DNA of 64,000 nt from Chrysaora quinquecirrha (taxonomy: Eukaryota; Cnidaria; Scyphozoa; Semaeostomeae; Pelagiidae), in the NCBI GenBank assembly GCA_014526335.1, contig JACTAT010000025.1, forward strand, positions 864,436 to 928,435. Reading direction: 5' to 3'. Under the pieces are notes generated by a model that searched no databases, was not told where the DNA came from, and was given only the letters and a program-made list of their open reading frames with translations. A program made the translations under genes and the position numbers. This document shows positions 10,461 to 25,400 of the stretch, piece by piece. The stretch's first letter is position 1. Every line of letters starts with the position of its first letter.

Positions 10461-13400
10461 CTGTCAAGAGGAAAATATTCATATTTCTGGATAAGGCTAA
10501 AACCTATGCATCAGTGGCGCAACAGGAGGGGAGCAGTCGCCTCATCGCAATCATCACCGTAATCGATTTTGTAAACAGCCTTAATGCGATGTAAAAACTT
10601 CTTGTTTGGCCACGCCCTTATGTTTGGGCATACCACATCCTTTTGCCCTTCCAGTACTGGGCCTGTCATGTATCGTATGGATTGGCCAGTTGGGCATTAA
10701 CGTGTAAGAGTTTAGTGGGGATCAGGGGAGGTTAGAAGGAGGGTCGTTAGGGTTAAGATTAGTGTTTGTTAGGGAGTTCACGATTACGGTCAATGGAGTT
10801 TTAAGTCTAAGGTTCAGGGGCAACTTTCCGTACTCAAACAGGTTGGAAAAATTTCGAAATTCAAATAGTAGTGGGGATCAGCTAAAGGGAGCTCGGGTGA
10901 ATTCTTGATGGAAGAAGGACGGTCTTTGTTTGGGACACTAGAGTACATACTTGTTGTTGTAAGGAGATTTGATGTTGGTGCTAAAGACATCCAAATGAAA
11001 ACAAGGATAAAACTTAACAAGCCAACCAACGGACCATGAGGAAAGCTATGGGGTGTATGACACTAGTGGGTATTAATTCCAATTTCAGAATGGTCATATT
11101 TGAAGAAGCGTAACCTCCTTGCAAAATATCATTCAGCATAGAGATTACAATAGATTTATGAATCAAGCAGGGGGTTAAAAAAATGAAAACATAATCTTTA
11201 ACAAACCTGTAGCTCTTGTTTCAATCTCTGTTCTTTTTTCCTGAGTTGGTCTTTTCTCTTTTCTTTCTAATACGATCCAGATCTTTTCTCCTGCGGATGA
11301 GTTCATCTTCTAACTGCCTTATACGTCGCTCAACATCACTGGCATCAGAAGTCGCATCTAAAACAAATTTAAAAAATTAAAACAAATGCCAGAAAAATCA
11401 AACCAAACGACAGTTACGTCTATGACAAACAAACCATGCCCTCTTAAGAACAAAATGGAACAACCTTATTGTTTCATTTAGCAATTTCTATTGACCCTTT
11501 TTTCCTCTGTCAGGCCTAGACCAAACGATCAAACGTTGGTCAAACAATTTGAGATTTGCTTTACAAGAAATGTTTTATCGTTTGGCTACGTCACAAACAT
11601 TGTTTGACAAATGCTTAGCAAGTGGCCAAATGATCAAACATTGTGGGACAAACATATGAGAGTTGTTTGAAAAGCAAAGTTTTATCGTTTGGCTACGTCA
11701 CAAACATTGCTTGGCAAATGCTTAGCAAGTGGCCAAATGATCAAACATTGTGGGACAAACATTTGAGATTTGCTTTACAAGCAACGTTTAACTGTTTGGC
11801 CACGTCACAATCACTTGACAAGAGTGCAGGGGATGACAAGATAGTTGGCAAGATTCAAAAATAAAATTAGTCCATTATCTACCAAAGAAACAAATTTTGA
11901 TTGTTTGATTATTGAAAATAAAGTTTCGATTCTTTAAAAAATTAGATGTTTTAGTGCTATATTACAAAACAAGGATTTTTCAGAAAACAAAGCTTTGCAA
12001 CACACAGTAATATAACACTGAAACCAACTATCCTCCAAAACAGGGCTTTAAGAAGTAAAACAAGAGCTCAATGCACAAGTACTGCTGGACACGAAGCAGA
12101 GCCCAAGAATAAGTTGCATATACAGAAAAACAGTCACGTACGAAATGAGGAAATAAACCTGTGTCGAAAACCTCTATGGGGATTTCTATTTTTACAGAAA
12201 TGTTCCTATTGAATGATACGAATACAGAAACATATGGATGAATACACTTCTGAAAATTTGAGAAAATGTGATCACCAGGGCCATTTTAATGGTAAAATGA
12301 TATTTTTTGGTTATCCATAAAATTATTGTATAAGAATCATGTTAAATTGAAAAAAAAATCACTGTTGATTTTTTTAAACTATTAATCTTATTATTCTTAA
12401 AAGGCATCTTCATTAAATTTTTGAATTATTCTATTTAACATAACCGACTCCAATTCGATAAAAAATTAAATACTGTAAATAAATAAATAAATAAAAATCT
12501 TTGACAACAGAATAAAAAATTACCTTTTCTGGAGGGGCAAAACAGAGCCATGATATAGGAAACTAGGATACCCATGTTGAACTTACATCCTAGTTAACTT
12601 CATCCAATGCAACCAAAACAAAACATTTTGAAATCAGCTGATTTGGATTTTTTTAGTTAGGAATTTTTTTCATCCTAGGGAATCCCCTAAGTATAGTGGA
12701 ATCCCCGTACTTTGTGCATGATGTCATCGTCTTACTGCCGGAAATGAGGTTACAAAAGGTCACTGTCGTCACAGCTGAATAAAGAACAAAGCCAAAATTC
12801 GGCTAAAACCAGAGATCCTTCAGTTTTCAAAGCTTCTAGTTTGAAATTCAACGAGGATTCAGTAGCATTAAGAGTCAGAACACGGAGTAAACAGATAAGC
12901 AACTAGAGAGTTACAGAGTTAAACACCTCAAACCCAAGGTCTATGACACGAGTCAAAGTTATCGCTATTGAGTTGAACTGCAGATGATTTTAACGCCCAA
13001 ACTTATGGACACTGAACTCTGAGGAAAGAGCTAACTGGAGCAAACCAGCTACATTTTTTAATAGTTGTTGTTGCTCCTGTATTAAGTCTACTACGAACCC
13101 AGTGGAACGAACCAATGAACTGACTGATGATGATTCCCCTGCGATAAAAGCGACAAGGGTCTGGGTCTACGCCTTACGAGACGTGGAGATTCTGCATAAC
13201 TCGTTATGGGTGTCAGTCAACGGTGAATCATGCTCACGCCACGAATAAGAAATTATAGAATTGAAATTCCTTTGTTATTTTTATTGCTTTTGTAATAAGT
13301 ATTGCAGCTACTGGGATTTCAGTTGAGCTTCTAGCGCAGTAGTGGTAAAAGAAGGTCGATTCCGAATTAAAACGTTGGTATTGCAAATGAAACATCAAAC

Positions 13401-16400
13401 AAAACTTTAAAATAAGGCAAAGTCATACCAATAAATAATGCCCTTACATTAACGTACCAACCACCCCCCGGATTTACATCCTTATATATTAATTTTTATT
13501 GATTTTCCAGGGTGATAAGAATATAAAAAGCAATTTGTGCTTTTACTTGTGGCTACTTTGTAGCATTGCTCATGCTTTCTTTGCTGTTACTATAGTAATC
13601 CTTGATAGCTTGTAAAAATTCTACGAACGAGCTAAAGGCCCATTTCCACTTCGTTCGCATTCGCTGTTCGCTGTTCGCTAGCCATCAAAAATTGGCGAAC
13701 GCGAAGCGATTTTGATTTCCGCTGCAAGTCAAGCTAAAGCTTTCGCAAAAATCACCCAAAATTGATTACGAAGGCTGTATTTTGTTCGCAAGCGAACTGC
13801 ATCTTCGCTAGCTAACAGCGAATGCGAACGAAGTGGGAATGTGAATTAGCTTTAGCCCCAGCTCGAGCTTTGAATACGTTGTTGCTCTTTTCAACCAAAT
13901 CAGCAGCACCCCAAGTTCAAACCCAAAGCAAGTGGATGCCCAGGTTCGACCGATTAATAAACTGCTGCCATTGTCCAAATCCAGAATTAGTTGTTGACTG
14001 AGTTCGAACCCTGAATCAGCTTAAACCTCAACTCGAGCCTTGAGTTAAGCAGCTGCCCTAGAATGAACCCTGAATCAGCTTTCCTTTATAGCTGGCACCT
14101 GGAATCAGTTGTTTCCCTATATTAAACACTGAATCACTTGTTGCCTTAGTGTTAGCTTTAACATTGGTTGCTGCCCTATTTCGAACCTAGAATCAGCTTG
14201 AATGTGGCACTATTTTGAACCCTGAACCAAATTCAAATAAAAAAGGACTGCAGAGAGACTGCAAGACTTACCGGCAACGGTGTCCTCTTCGCTTCTTGAC
14301 TCGTCACTTTCTTTTGAATACCTTCTGCTAGACGGAGTACGAGGAGACGAACTCTGCCTACTTCCTGACTTTGGAGACTCCTTTTTAGTTTGCGACCTTG
14401 TAGCCGAGGGCGACTCAAAGGATTCATCGACATACTCATCAACGACAGAGCTATCAGATGCCTTTTTTACACTTCCTGGTTCTGAAGCGATGCTCTCGAG
14501 AGGAAGCTCACTGTCTGTTTCGATAGATGCAGTTTTCAGATCTTCGGTAATGGATGTGTCGCTTTCTTTGGTTTGTGTTGTCGTGTTCTGTGACGAACTT
14601 TCCTTGCTTTTCCTCGTAGACTCAGATGATTCTAATGCAGGTAGATTATGAAAAATAAAATAAGTCTACTGAAGGACGGGCCCAGGAGATGAATGAGGAA
14701 CAGCACTGAGGAAACGAACAAGCACTGGCCAAACGATCAAACATTGTTGGTCAAACATTTGAGAATTGCTTTACAAGCAATATTTGACCGTTTGGCCACA
14801 TCACAAAACATTGCTTGACAAATGCTTAGGCCGTGGCCAAACGATCAAACATTGTTGGTCAAACATTTGAGAATTGCTTTACAAGCAATGTTTAAGGCCC
14901 TGCCCAAAACATCAAACATTGTTGGTCAAACATTTGAGAATTGCTTTACAAGCAATGTTTAAGGCCCTGCCCAAAACATCAAACATTGTTGGTCAAACAT
15001 TTGAGAATTGCTTTACAAGCAATGTTTAAGGCCCTGCCCAAAACATCAAACATTGTTGGTCAAACATTTGAGAATTGCTTTACAAGCAATGTTTAAGGCC
15101 CTGCCCAAAACATCAAACATTGTTGGTCAAACATTTGAGAATTGCTTTACAAGCAATGTTTAAGGCCCTGTCCAAAACATCAAACATTGTTGGTCAAACA
15201 TTTGAGAATTGCTTTACAAGCAATGTTTAAGGCCCTGCCCAAAACATCAAACATTGTTGGTCAAACATTTGAGAATTGCTTTACAAGCAATGTTTAAGGC
15301 CCTGCCCAAAACATCAAACATTGTTGGTCAAACATTTGAGAATTGCTTTACAAGCAATGTTTAAGGCCCTGCCCAAAACATCAAACATTGTTGGTCAAAC
15401 ATTTGAGAATTGCTTTACAAGCAATGTTTAAGGCCCTGCCCAAAACATCAAACATTGTTGGTCAAACATTTGAGAATTGCTTTACAAGCAATGTTTAAGG
15501 CCCTGTCCAAAACATCAAACATTGTTGGTCAAACATTTGAGAATTGCTTTACAAGCAATGTTTAAGGCCCTGTCCAAAACATCAAACATTGTTGGTCAAA
15601 CATTTGAGAATTGCTTTACAAGCAATGTTTAAGGCCCTGCCCAAAACATCAAACATTGTTGGTCAAACATTTGAGAATTGCTTTACAAGCAATGTTTAAG
15701 GCCCTGCCCAAAACATCAAACATTGTTGGTCAAACATTTGAGATTTGCTTTACAAGCAATATTTGACCGTTGGGCCACATTAAAATTTTCAGTAAAGCAC
15801 TCAAACGAGTAAAATCGTTATTTAAACAAAATAGTTTCCCTGTGGAGTTAAATAAAATAGAAAAAACAAGCTCAAAAATTAAAAATTCTGAATATAAGCC
15901 ATAGGCAACTAGGTTGCAGAGGCGTTTCACACACAGTGTAGCAAAAACACTAACTTTATCATGAACAGTCAGTAAGTTTTACGTAACTGCAGACTTAACC
16001 TCAGAAAGTAGAAAATAGTTCTTATTGTCTTGAACTTTTAAGTGATGCTCGCAACGGAAATCGAATTTATCATTCAAATTTTGCATGTTAAGCCATGCTT
16101 ATGTCGACATTGCGAACAGTCAGAACTAGTTGCTGACTCCTAATCTGCTACTTTCAGGAACTACTTTTATCGCAACTGCCTTGAAAACTAGTTGGCAACT
16201 AGGTCTTTTTGCTGGCAACTAGTCGGCGCACAATCCAGAAAGTTGGGCATGTTCTACTTTTGCAATTAGTTGACAACTGATTTCTGTGAGTCGTAGTCGA
16301 CTTAATATAAGCGCTCTTACGACTGCGATCAACTGCAGTTGCCGGCTTGTCGACATGCGTTTGTAGTTACAACTAGTTGGCGTTAGTTCTATCTTATTGT

Positions 16401-19400
16401 AGGTCGACATAAGCCTGGATTTAGGCGATGTAGGGTTTGACGAACTCATCTTGTAATGATGTTGGAAGAACATTTCAAGTAATAAGTAGAGACAGCTTCT
16501 CATTACATTGGAGTTTTAAGCAGTTGGTGGTAAAAAATCGGGTTCATCATACCTTCATTAGACCTTTTAGAAGAGGAGATAGTTGGAGTTGTGATTCTTG
16601 TTTTTGTTTTATCCAAAGCTCTCTTGATTTCTGCTTTTAATCTCATTTCTTCTCTTTCGATTCTCTTTTGCCAATCACTCATTTCATTCTGCTTCTGTAG
16701 CACGGACTCGAATTGATTCTGCCGCTCTTTCAGTGTTTTCTCACGTTTCAATAAATACCTTAAAAGAAAACTTGCATACTTAAGTATTGTCACTTTATAA
16801 AATATATGAAGAAACTTAAAAGCTTTTTTCATCTGACACCTCAAAAAATAAACGTAGAAAGAGTCCAAAACAAGTGACTAAGGTGGTTATATATGAATTT
16901 TCGTGCCACTGCGATGCCATGTCGCACTTCCCAGAGATTAGGAGATAGAGTCAAACAGCGTGTTCCGCGTGTTCCGCTAGGCAACGGCCCGCTGTTAAGC
17001 ATGATTCTGCAATACAACACTTACTGGATCACCCCGAGTGTGCCGAAAATTACAGAGAGGATTGGCAAAGCTAGTTCATTGTTTGATATGAGCGTTTTGG
17101 AATCTTTCAATACCAAACCAAAAGGCCGGTTTTATGTAGACAGATATAGCTTGTTTTCTAGAGGGACATTCTCTTCATGAAAATGAGGCTAACTGGAATG
17201 AAATTGTAACTAAACTTCGTTCCCATAGAAAGTCTTAGTGAAAATTCCATTACTTTGATAAGTCGAGGCACTGCCTCACACTTGGACGCTTCAATTAATT
17301 TGATTGGTCATCCTGCTGTATACCACAAGCTGATTGGTGTTTCAAATACAATGCCAATTCAGCTTCACTTTCTTATTGGTGCATTTTGATCCGCATCTGG
17401 GTAAAGATTCCGCCCTTTTCAATTGCTTCGGGCTGTTTCTGACGTTTATACTGTGATGATTGTCAGACAAAAAACCTTTTAAACATATCCAAAGATGTTT
17501 CGGATATTGCTCGCCCTTTAGATTTTAAGTATCTAAGCATGGCCTACAATGTTTCCACTGTTTATCGCAATTTAAAGGAAAGATCAAAATAATATTCAAT
17601 CATACTCTTCGCTTGCTTTCTTCTTAAGTTTCTTCAAATCAGCAATCATGCTGGATTCAGAGCGTTCAGAAATCGATACATCTTCTGTCGGGGTTTGTTG
17701 AGTTCTGCTCAATATTCTATCAGATTGTGACTTTCTCTCGGGTGTTGTTTTCGATGATTTCATTGTATTATCATAAGAAGGGAAGCTGCTCTGGTCTTTC
17801 GATGCTGACATTTGCTCGGAAGGGATCTCTTCTTGTATTTCTCCTGTTGAATCTGAGGACAGGTTGTCTTTCTTCGTAGAGCGAGTCTGGGTTGGTGTTG
17901 CAGACGCAGTTCGTGGATGACTAGAAGTTGCCTTCTTGGATATCTGTGATTCTGCATTGCTTAGCTCTTCTGATATAATGCTTGACTGATCAATAGATGC
18001 AAGCTAGCAAAAAATAACAGAGTGTCTAGATACACTGTGCAAGAAACACAACAGAACGCACAAGACCCTGAAAATGCTTAGAATTTGTATAGGAAGAATC
18101 TATAGAAGGGAAGGCTATAGAAGAAAGAAGAATCTATAGAAAGGAGGGCTATAGAAGGAGGGTCCGTGCACAGGTTGGGTCTCTGTAAGGTAGTAATTGA
18201 TGGTAAGGTCTGTTACGAAGTAGGCTATATAGCACTAGTAGGGTCTCTTTGAATGCAAAATGCAGAAGCAAGATTTGGCGCCGGTGTCTTCTTAAAAGAA
18301 GGCTGTAGGCTGTAGAAGCAAGGTCTCTACGAGCGTAGCTAAGAACCAGGCACTATAGGGGCAGGATATCCACGAATGTTGGTTGCAGAGACATATAGGG
18401 TCTCTATAATATTAGACTAGAGTACTGTCTATAGAAGTACGTAATGGGGCAAGGTATCTAATATAAGGTGGGACATAGCTCTAAGCAGGCATTCAGAGAC
18501 TTCCTTCTGGACAGATAGTGCCCAAGCACGACTAGTTGGAACAGAAGCACAACTTTAAGGTTTAATAGGTTTTCTAAGAAATTAAGAGCTTTATGATGGG
18601 AGAAGATGAAATTTTGTATTTAGCGTAAGTCGCTAGGATCTCATAAGTAGATCAAGTAAAAAGAAGACCTCAACCCTACCTGTATCGCTAAGACGGGCAA
18701 GAAGCGAGGCAGGCTTCCAATAGAATTCAGGGGGGCTGAATACAAATACCAGTAATTAGAGTAAGCATTTAAAAGAAAGTGAAAAACAATGGCTAGTCAA
18801 TACAGAGGTAGACAAAAAACGACTAAGTTCAAGTTCATTAGAAAAGCAAAATATTTAGAGACCGTAACAGAAAAGGGGTATGAAAGAATGGGACTAAAAA
18901 GGGAGAGGGTTGGAGAGGGACTTGCAATAGCTAAACTTAATACAGGGCTTGCAAACTCGAGATGTATCGAGAGGCTGATAAGGTTGGGTAAAACACAGCA
19001 AATCAAAAGAGATACAAATCCATATGATTCTTTAAATTCAACATACCGATGACGCCTCGCTGATTGACTTATTTTCAATCGCTTTCTGAATTTCATCATC
19101 TTTCTTACCAGCCTTCATCTGTCCTAATTTATTCCATATTTTCTGTGTGTTTTGTTTCAGTCGTAAAACTTCTTTTTGTTGGTACAGCATGAATTTACGC
19201 TCATGACTAGCTGCTCGGTAAGCCTGCCTGAGTCTTCTAATTTCACTCTGTAAAACGAAGAAGAGGCTTTTAAAATATGGTAGACACAGGTAAGAAATCT
19301 GCACTTGGCTGCTTAAAGACAAAGTATCGTTAAAGAGGGGGCAAAACAAGGATGATGTTTCACAAATAGTCTCCTCGAATATAGATAAACAAAAACAAGA

Positions 19401-22400
19401 TGTAAATACACTCTTTTTTATAAGAATACTATAAATATGTTCAGCCTTGATATTCTTAAGAAATGTTTGTTTTGCGCCTGCATAAATTCTTAAAGTGTTG
19501 CGATAAACAGCGGAAACATTTTCGGGCAAATTTTTTTTTCGTCTGACACTTTTCAGAGTTTTCTTTTTTTTTCAGAATTTTCGTACAACTCAAAACTATT
19601 CTCTTAAAATATTCTCATTTTTTCAAATTTGACATAGTTTCAGGGACACATAGCTAAAAGAAATTTCATTTCATTACTCGGAAATGGTCGAACGAAAAAA
19701 AATCAAGCTGTTATAATAATAAGAATGTCCCTAAAAATCCTGAAGTTTTAAACAACAACAAAATGTTATACCAACAAAACAAAACACGAACACACAAAAC
19801 AGATAACTGCTGAAAAATGAGACACAAATCGAGGTGATGCTGAGTAATAGTCTTATAATATTTAAAAAAAGGTTTGTTCTGAGCCTGAATATTCTTTTCA
19901 ACAATATTGTTATAGGAAAGGAGTGTATCACATAGAAAAGATATACGAACCTGATCAGATTGTAGCTTCAGGAGTAGCCCCCTCTGCTTTTTATTCAATG
20001 GGGGCATCTGATCATCAGCCCCTTTATCTTTCAACGATGATTTCTTTAATTCAAGCCATGCCATTTCTGCCTTAGTTTTCTCAATCAAAGCTTTTTCTCT
20101 TAACTTCAGCAAAGCAGTTTGATGTTTACTTCGAATTTCCTCCTCTTGTAAGTATTGTTTTACCATTCCAGATGTGAATTCACTGAATGTATCTTCGCCA
20201 ACGAATGGGGAATGAATGGCATGCTGTTCAAAGAAAAAGGGATATCTACAGTATAAACCCGCACATAAGACCCTTAGTTTTTGAACACAGCTTGTTTAGG
20301 TTCTTATACAATGAGGTGTATGCTACAATCAGTATGGAAGTTCTTAAAATTGAGTCTAAAGCAATTGAAAGGAAAAATAAAGCAGTATTGAAGGCTTAGC
20401 AGCTTAGCAGACTGCTGCTTCTAAATGCTCTGAATGCAATGTTTTTGGAATCCTTAAAGAGGTATACCCCAGAGCAAGTTGCATTTAAACCTCATTGAGT
20501 GATCCAAGTCCCTTAAATAAGAAAGTCTTTGGAGGATATCAGGCTTAGGTGGATATAAGGCGGATATCAGGCGGATATCAGGTGGATATCAGATATCATA
20601 TTTGGATATCAGGCTTAGGTGGTTCTTATTTGTTGGGTAGAAAATATATAATTTCGGGCTGGATTTTTCCACAAGTGGCATAAAGATGGGATTCGAACGT
20701 GGACTGCTATAGAGCTCAATGAAATCGCCGAGAAACTCTCTGAGTCCTACAGCCCAAGGCTCACCTCCCGTTTGACCGTTTGTGTTTCAGCTATGTTGAA
20801 CCTTCTTAAGCACCATAAGCATTCAGCCCTATAGCTCAGTGAGCACGCCGTTGGCTCTCTGATGCCAGTCCAGGTTCGAATCTCGCCCCTTTTGTGGTAT
20901 GCCACTTCTATCCTAATAATTTCAGACTGTAGGTTCTTAATAAATGAAGGTTTTTATGTGCAGGCTTAGAGTTTCAGTTCTAGTTTCAGTTAAGTAGCAA
21001 TACAGCAACGACAGTGACAAAATCAGAGTGAAGACTGCCTACGTATTTTCATAGGCCAGCCGAACCAGTTTTGGACATTCTTTGAAAGCTTTTTTCGACT
21101 GACACTCCTCAGAGTACAAACGTCAGAAACAGACTGAAACAATGGAATAAGGCGGAATTTATACCCAGATGCGGATCAAAATGCACCAGTTAGAAAAGTG
21201 AGCCTGTATTGGTCTTCCAGTTGTATCCCGCAAGCCGATTGGTGTTTTAAACACAATGCCAATTCGGCTTCACTTTCTGATTGGTGTATTTCGATCCGAA
21301 TCTGGGTATAAATTCCGCCTTAGTCATTTGTTTTGGGGGCTGTTTCTGACGATAATACTCTGAGGAGTGTCAGACAAAAACATAACCACAAAAAGAAAAA
21401 TATTATAGACCTGTAAGCAGAATTCGGTTCTCACCTTAGCAATGGTATGAGGTGTCAGTTTCATTTCATCCTACGAGGTAGAAAGTGTTTAGATTTTTTG
21501 TAAATCTTTCGCGTAAGCTCAATATGATTATATATGAGAGGAAGTGCCAAAACAAGTCAAGTCATATCAAATCAAGTCATGTTACATCAGGTCCCGTAGG
21601 GTCAGGTCAGGTCAGACAGATCGGGTCCAATCAAATCAAATCGAATCAAATCTAACCAAGTCAAGTCAAGTCAAGTCAAGTCAAGTCAAGTCAAGTCAAG
21701 TCAAGTCAAGTCAAGTCAAGTCAAGTCAATTTAAGTCAAGTCAAGTCAAGTCAAGTCAAATCAAGTCAAGTCAAGTCAAGTCAATCTAAGTCAAGTCAAG
21801 TCAAGTCAAGTCAAGTCATGTCAGACCAGGCCAGTCAAGTCAAGTCAAGTCATGTCAGACCAGGCCAGGCCAGGCCAGGCCAGGCCAGGCCAGGCCAGTC
21901 AGGTCAGGTTAAGTAAGTCAGGGCAGGATAGATCAGGTTCGATCAAGTCAAGTCAAGTCAAATCAAGTTAACTCAAGTCAAGTCAAGTCAAGTCAAGTCA
22001 AGTCAAATCAAGTCAAGTCAAGTCAAGTCAAGTCAAGTCAACTCAACTCAAATCAAATCAAATAATCATACAGATGAAGTTCCATTATCTGAAAACTGTT
22101 TATCATGTCTTGAACGGCGATCTTTTTCCAAGCTTTTCCGTCTATGGCTGACGACAGGGAGAACCATACGGAATCCAGCATCCAATTCATCCTCAGTCCA
22201 AGAAGATGCGAGGTGGTCCTCGAATTTGAAACTCTTTTCATCGACATCAGAAGAGGCTTGTAAAGACTCTATGAAGATATGAGATAAAGTTAAATAAAGT
22301 TAAATACAATAAACACCAACATATAAGAACCTAATGGATTAAAACCTACAGCTACAGCCTAAAAGCCCTCTGCAGACACATAAGCGCGATCTATCAGTCA

Positions 22401-25400
22401 AAATGAAGTAGTGCCAAGGTAGAGTGCATGTTACAGTTAACACCCGCATAGAAGAACCTAGTGCAGGGGCGTTGTGGCCAGGCGAGACACTGGGAGATTT
22501 GAAGGTGACTTTTACAAAACCGCCGTACCGCAAGTTGTTTTGGTTAATTTGTTGATCGGGGTCAACACAGTATTATGATATTCTATTTCTATGGTGTTCC
22601 TTCAAAAAAATGTCATTGCCTCGTTGCATCCTTGCTTTAGCATTTCTATTGCATTACTTTGCTTCTGCTAATTTACAATTATACTGGAAAGGGATGGCCA
22701 TTTAACCGCCTCCCTTGCATCCATCCCATAGAAACTAGCTATATGTTCCTGGGTGAATGGGCCCCCTTATTATCAAAATTTCCCGGTCCCATTCTTGGAG
22801 CCACAACGCCCCTGACATAAAGGATTAAATGTAGGCTACATTTACAGCCTAAAATTGTAATTTGATGATAATAATAAAGTAACATTGGCATATTAACATC
22901 AAACAGACCCAAAACTAGGGCAACAATTTCACCAACGGTTAAACTGACATATAGCCTGGTCAAAAAGTCACAGAACAGGACCCATAAACCGAACCAAGTA
23001 TCGTTAATTTATCCATAACCCGGACAGGCATATGTCTACCTACCCTCCTATAAGAGTTGCCCTCGAGTTGGGAGGGGGGGCTTAATAGAGAGGGGGTCAT
23101 TTACAAGAGGTTCAAGTAAGGCGCAGTATTAGATGGTAAAGAATAGCAATACAAAAGGATATTAAATACCATATACCTTCTAAGGCATCATGATAACTTT
23201 TCTTGCTAGTTACAGGGGTCTTTGAGGCGTCTCCAGCTTTTGATTCAGAGGATATTTGCTCAGACACTTCTTCGCTTATACTTTCAGCGATACTCTGTGA
23301 AAATGACTTTGTTTTGTCTTTCGATTTTACTGCACTTGAAGACACGTCGCGAATAGATGACCGAGATCTACTTGCTGTATCAGATCTATCGGCAACAGAG
23401 CTGTATGAAAAACAATGATAAAAGCGTTAGTACTTGCCACTATATTTGTCATGAATAGCGAACACTAGGATTTTTCCATGAGAGACATAATGATGGGATT
23501 CGAGCCTTCTACAGTACCATGCACATTTGTATATACTTGTCATGAATGGCGAACACTAGGATAGATTTTTCCACACGTGGGATACCACAATAGATGGGAT
23601 CCGAATCTGGACTGCATTACCTGTGTGTGTCATTTTAATTTATATCGATACAATAAATAGCTTAAATTAAACTAATCCAAATCGATAATTATTAGTCTAA
23701 AATAATTAAAGGTAAACGAACACAAGCTACATTGGCAGTTTGGGCCACTCCAAATTTTTATCATGCTTTTAAAAGTATCCAAGTTTTCAGCTGTTTTAAT
23801 GGTGCCTGGCAGATGATTCCAGATTTTAGGACTTAGCGATTGCAAACTGTTAGATTCAAATGCTACTTGATTTGGTCTGTAATGCTCAAGGTTCAAACCT
23901 TACCTAGATGAATAAGCTGAGAATTTCTTTCTAAAAATGTCTTTTAAATACGGGGGGTTCAGGTTATGAACTGTTTTATATATTTCAATACAAAGTAATC
24001 TTAGACGGTTAACGTGCATACTGCATTTTCCAGCTTTCAAAAATAATTCATTGTACGAGATATTGTTATTGTCAAAAAGAAATCTTAGAGCCCTTTGTTG
24101 TACTTTTTTCAATTTTATTTAATGATTTGCACGATGAGAAATGCCATAAACCAGAGAGCCAATGACCATTCCACTAAGCTAGAGCTCGATGAACTCACAA
24201 AGTCATAAAGTCCAAGGCTCTTCTCCCGTTTGGTTCTGTATCCTGTATGTCAGCTATGTTGAGCCTTCTTCAGCATCGTACATATTAGTTTACATCTGTC
24301 ATAAATGGCGAACACAAGGATAGATTTTCAACAAGTGACAGACCATAATAGATGGGATTCGAACCTGGACTGCATGACCAGAGAGCCAAAGACAATTCCA
24401 TTAAGCTTAGGGCTTGATGAGATCATCGATGAACTCTCCAAGTCACATAGTCCAAGGCTATTCTCCCGTTTGGTTCTGTATCCTGTATGTCAGCTATGTT
24501 GAGCCTTCTTCAGCATCATACATATTAGTTTACATCTTTCATGAATGGCGAACACTAGGATAGATTTTTCTACAAGTGACATACCATAATAGATGGGATT
24601 CGAACCTGGACTTCATGACCAGAGAGCCAAAGACAACTCCATTAAGCTTAGGGCTTGATGAGATCATCGATGAACTCTCCAAATCATATAGTCCAAGGCT
24701 CTTCTCCCGTTTGGTTCTGTATCCTGTATGTCAGCTATGTTGAGCCTTCTTCAGAATCATACATATTAGTTTACATCTGTCAAAAATGGCAAACACTAGG
24801 ATAGATTTTTCTACAAGTGACATACCATAATAGATGGGATTCGAGCCTTGACTGCATGACCAGAAAGCCAAGCCAGTGGAAACGTTATCATGCAGTCCAG
24901 GTTCGAAGCTTTATAAAACCATAGTATGGCTTAAATTATCACACACTAATCGTCAGTCCCATTGCTTAAGGGGCAGCTGACCCTCCTTAAATCAAAAGGC
25001 ATATGAGACCCCTAGTGTAACCATTGGTCATAGGAAACGCGGAATGTGGGTTTATCTAGTGTGTTTATCAAGAATCAGAACTATTAGGCCTACCTTTCTT
25101 TGTGCATGCTTTCGTCCAACCTTCCCCAACCGCCATGTTCTAAAGTTGTGTTGTATGTTGTTCCTTAAAGCTCCTTCAAAGGGGAGAGGGCGGAGCGAAG
25201 CTAAGTAGTAAAACGTTTTATCTCTTTCCTCTCGTTCTCGCTTCGCTCCGCCCCCTCCCCTTTGAAGGAGCTTTAAGGAACAACATACAACACAACTTTA
25301 GAACATGGCGGTTGGGGAAGGTTGGACGAAAGCATGCACAAAGAAAGGTAGGCCTAATAGTTCTGATTCTTGATAAACACACTAGATAAACCCACATTCC

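Noticed and set aside
14894..15764. CRISPR-like array
   Set aside because: Units are contiguous with no variable spacers, and this is animal DNA; it is a minisatellite.
16893..17180. 95-codon plus ORF
   Set aside because: It lies inside a long palindromic transposon and shows no protein family features.
20860..20890. tRNA gene with TAGCTCAGTG and GGTTCGAATC boxes
   Set aside because: No paired acceptor stem, and the sequence recurs many times with a common non-tRNA tail, so it is a SINE.
21544..21789. Ser/Gln/Val/Lys repeat ORF
   Set aside because: Translation of the (TCAAG)n array, in a CEP350 intron on the opposite strand.
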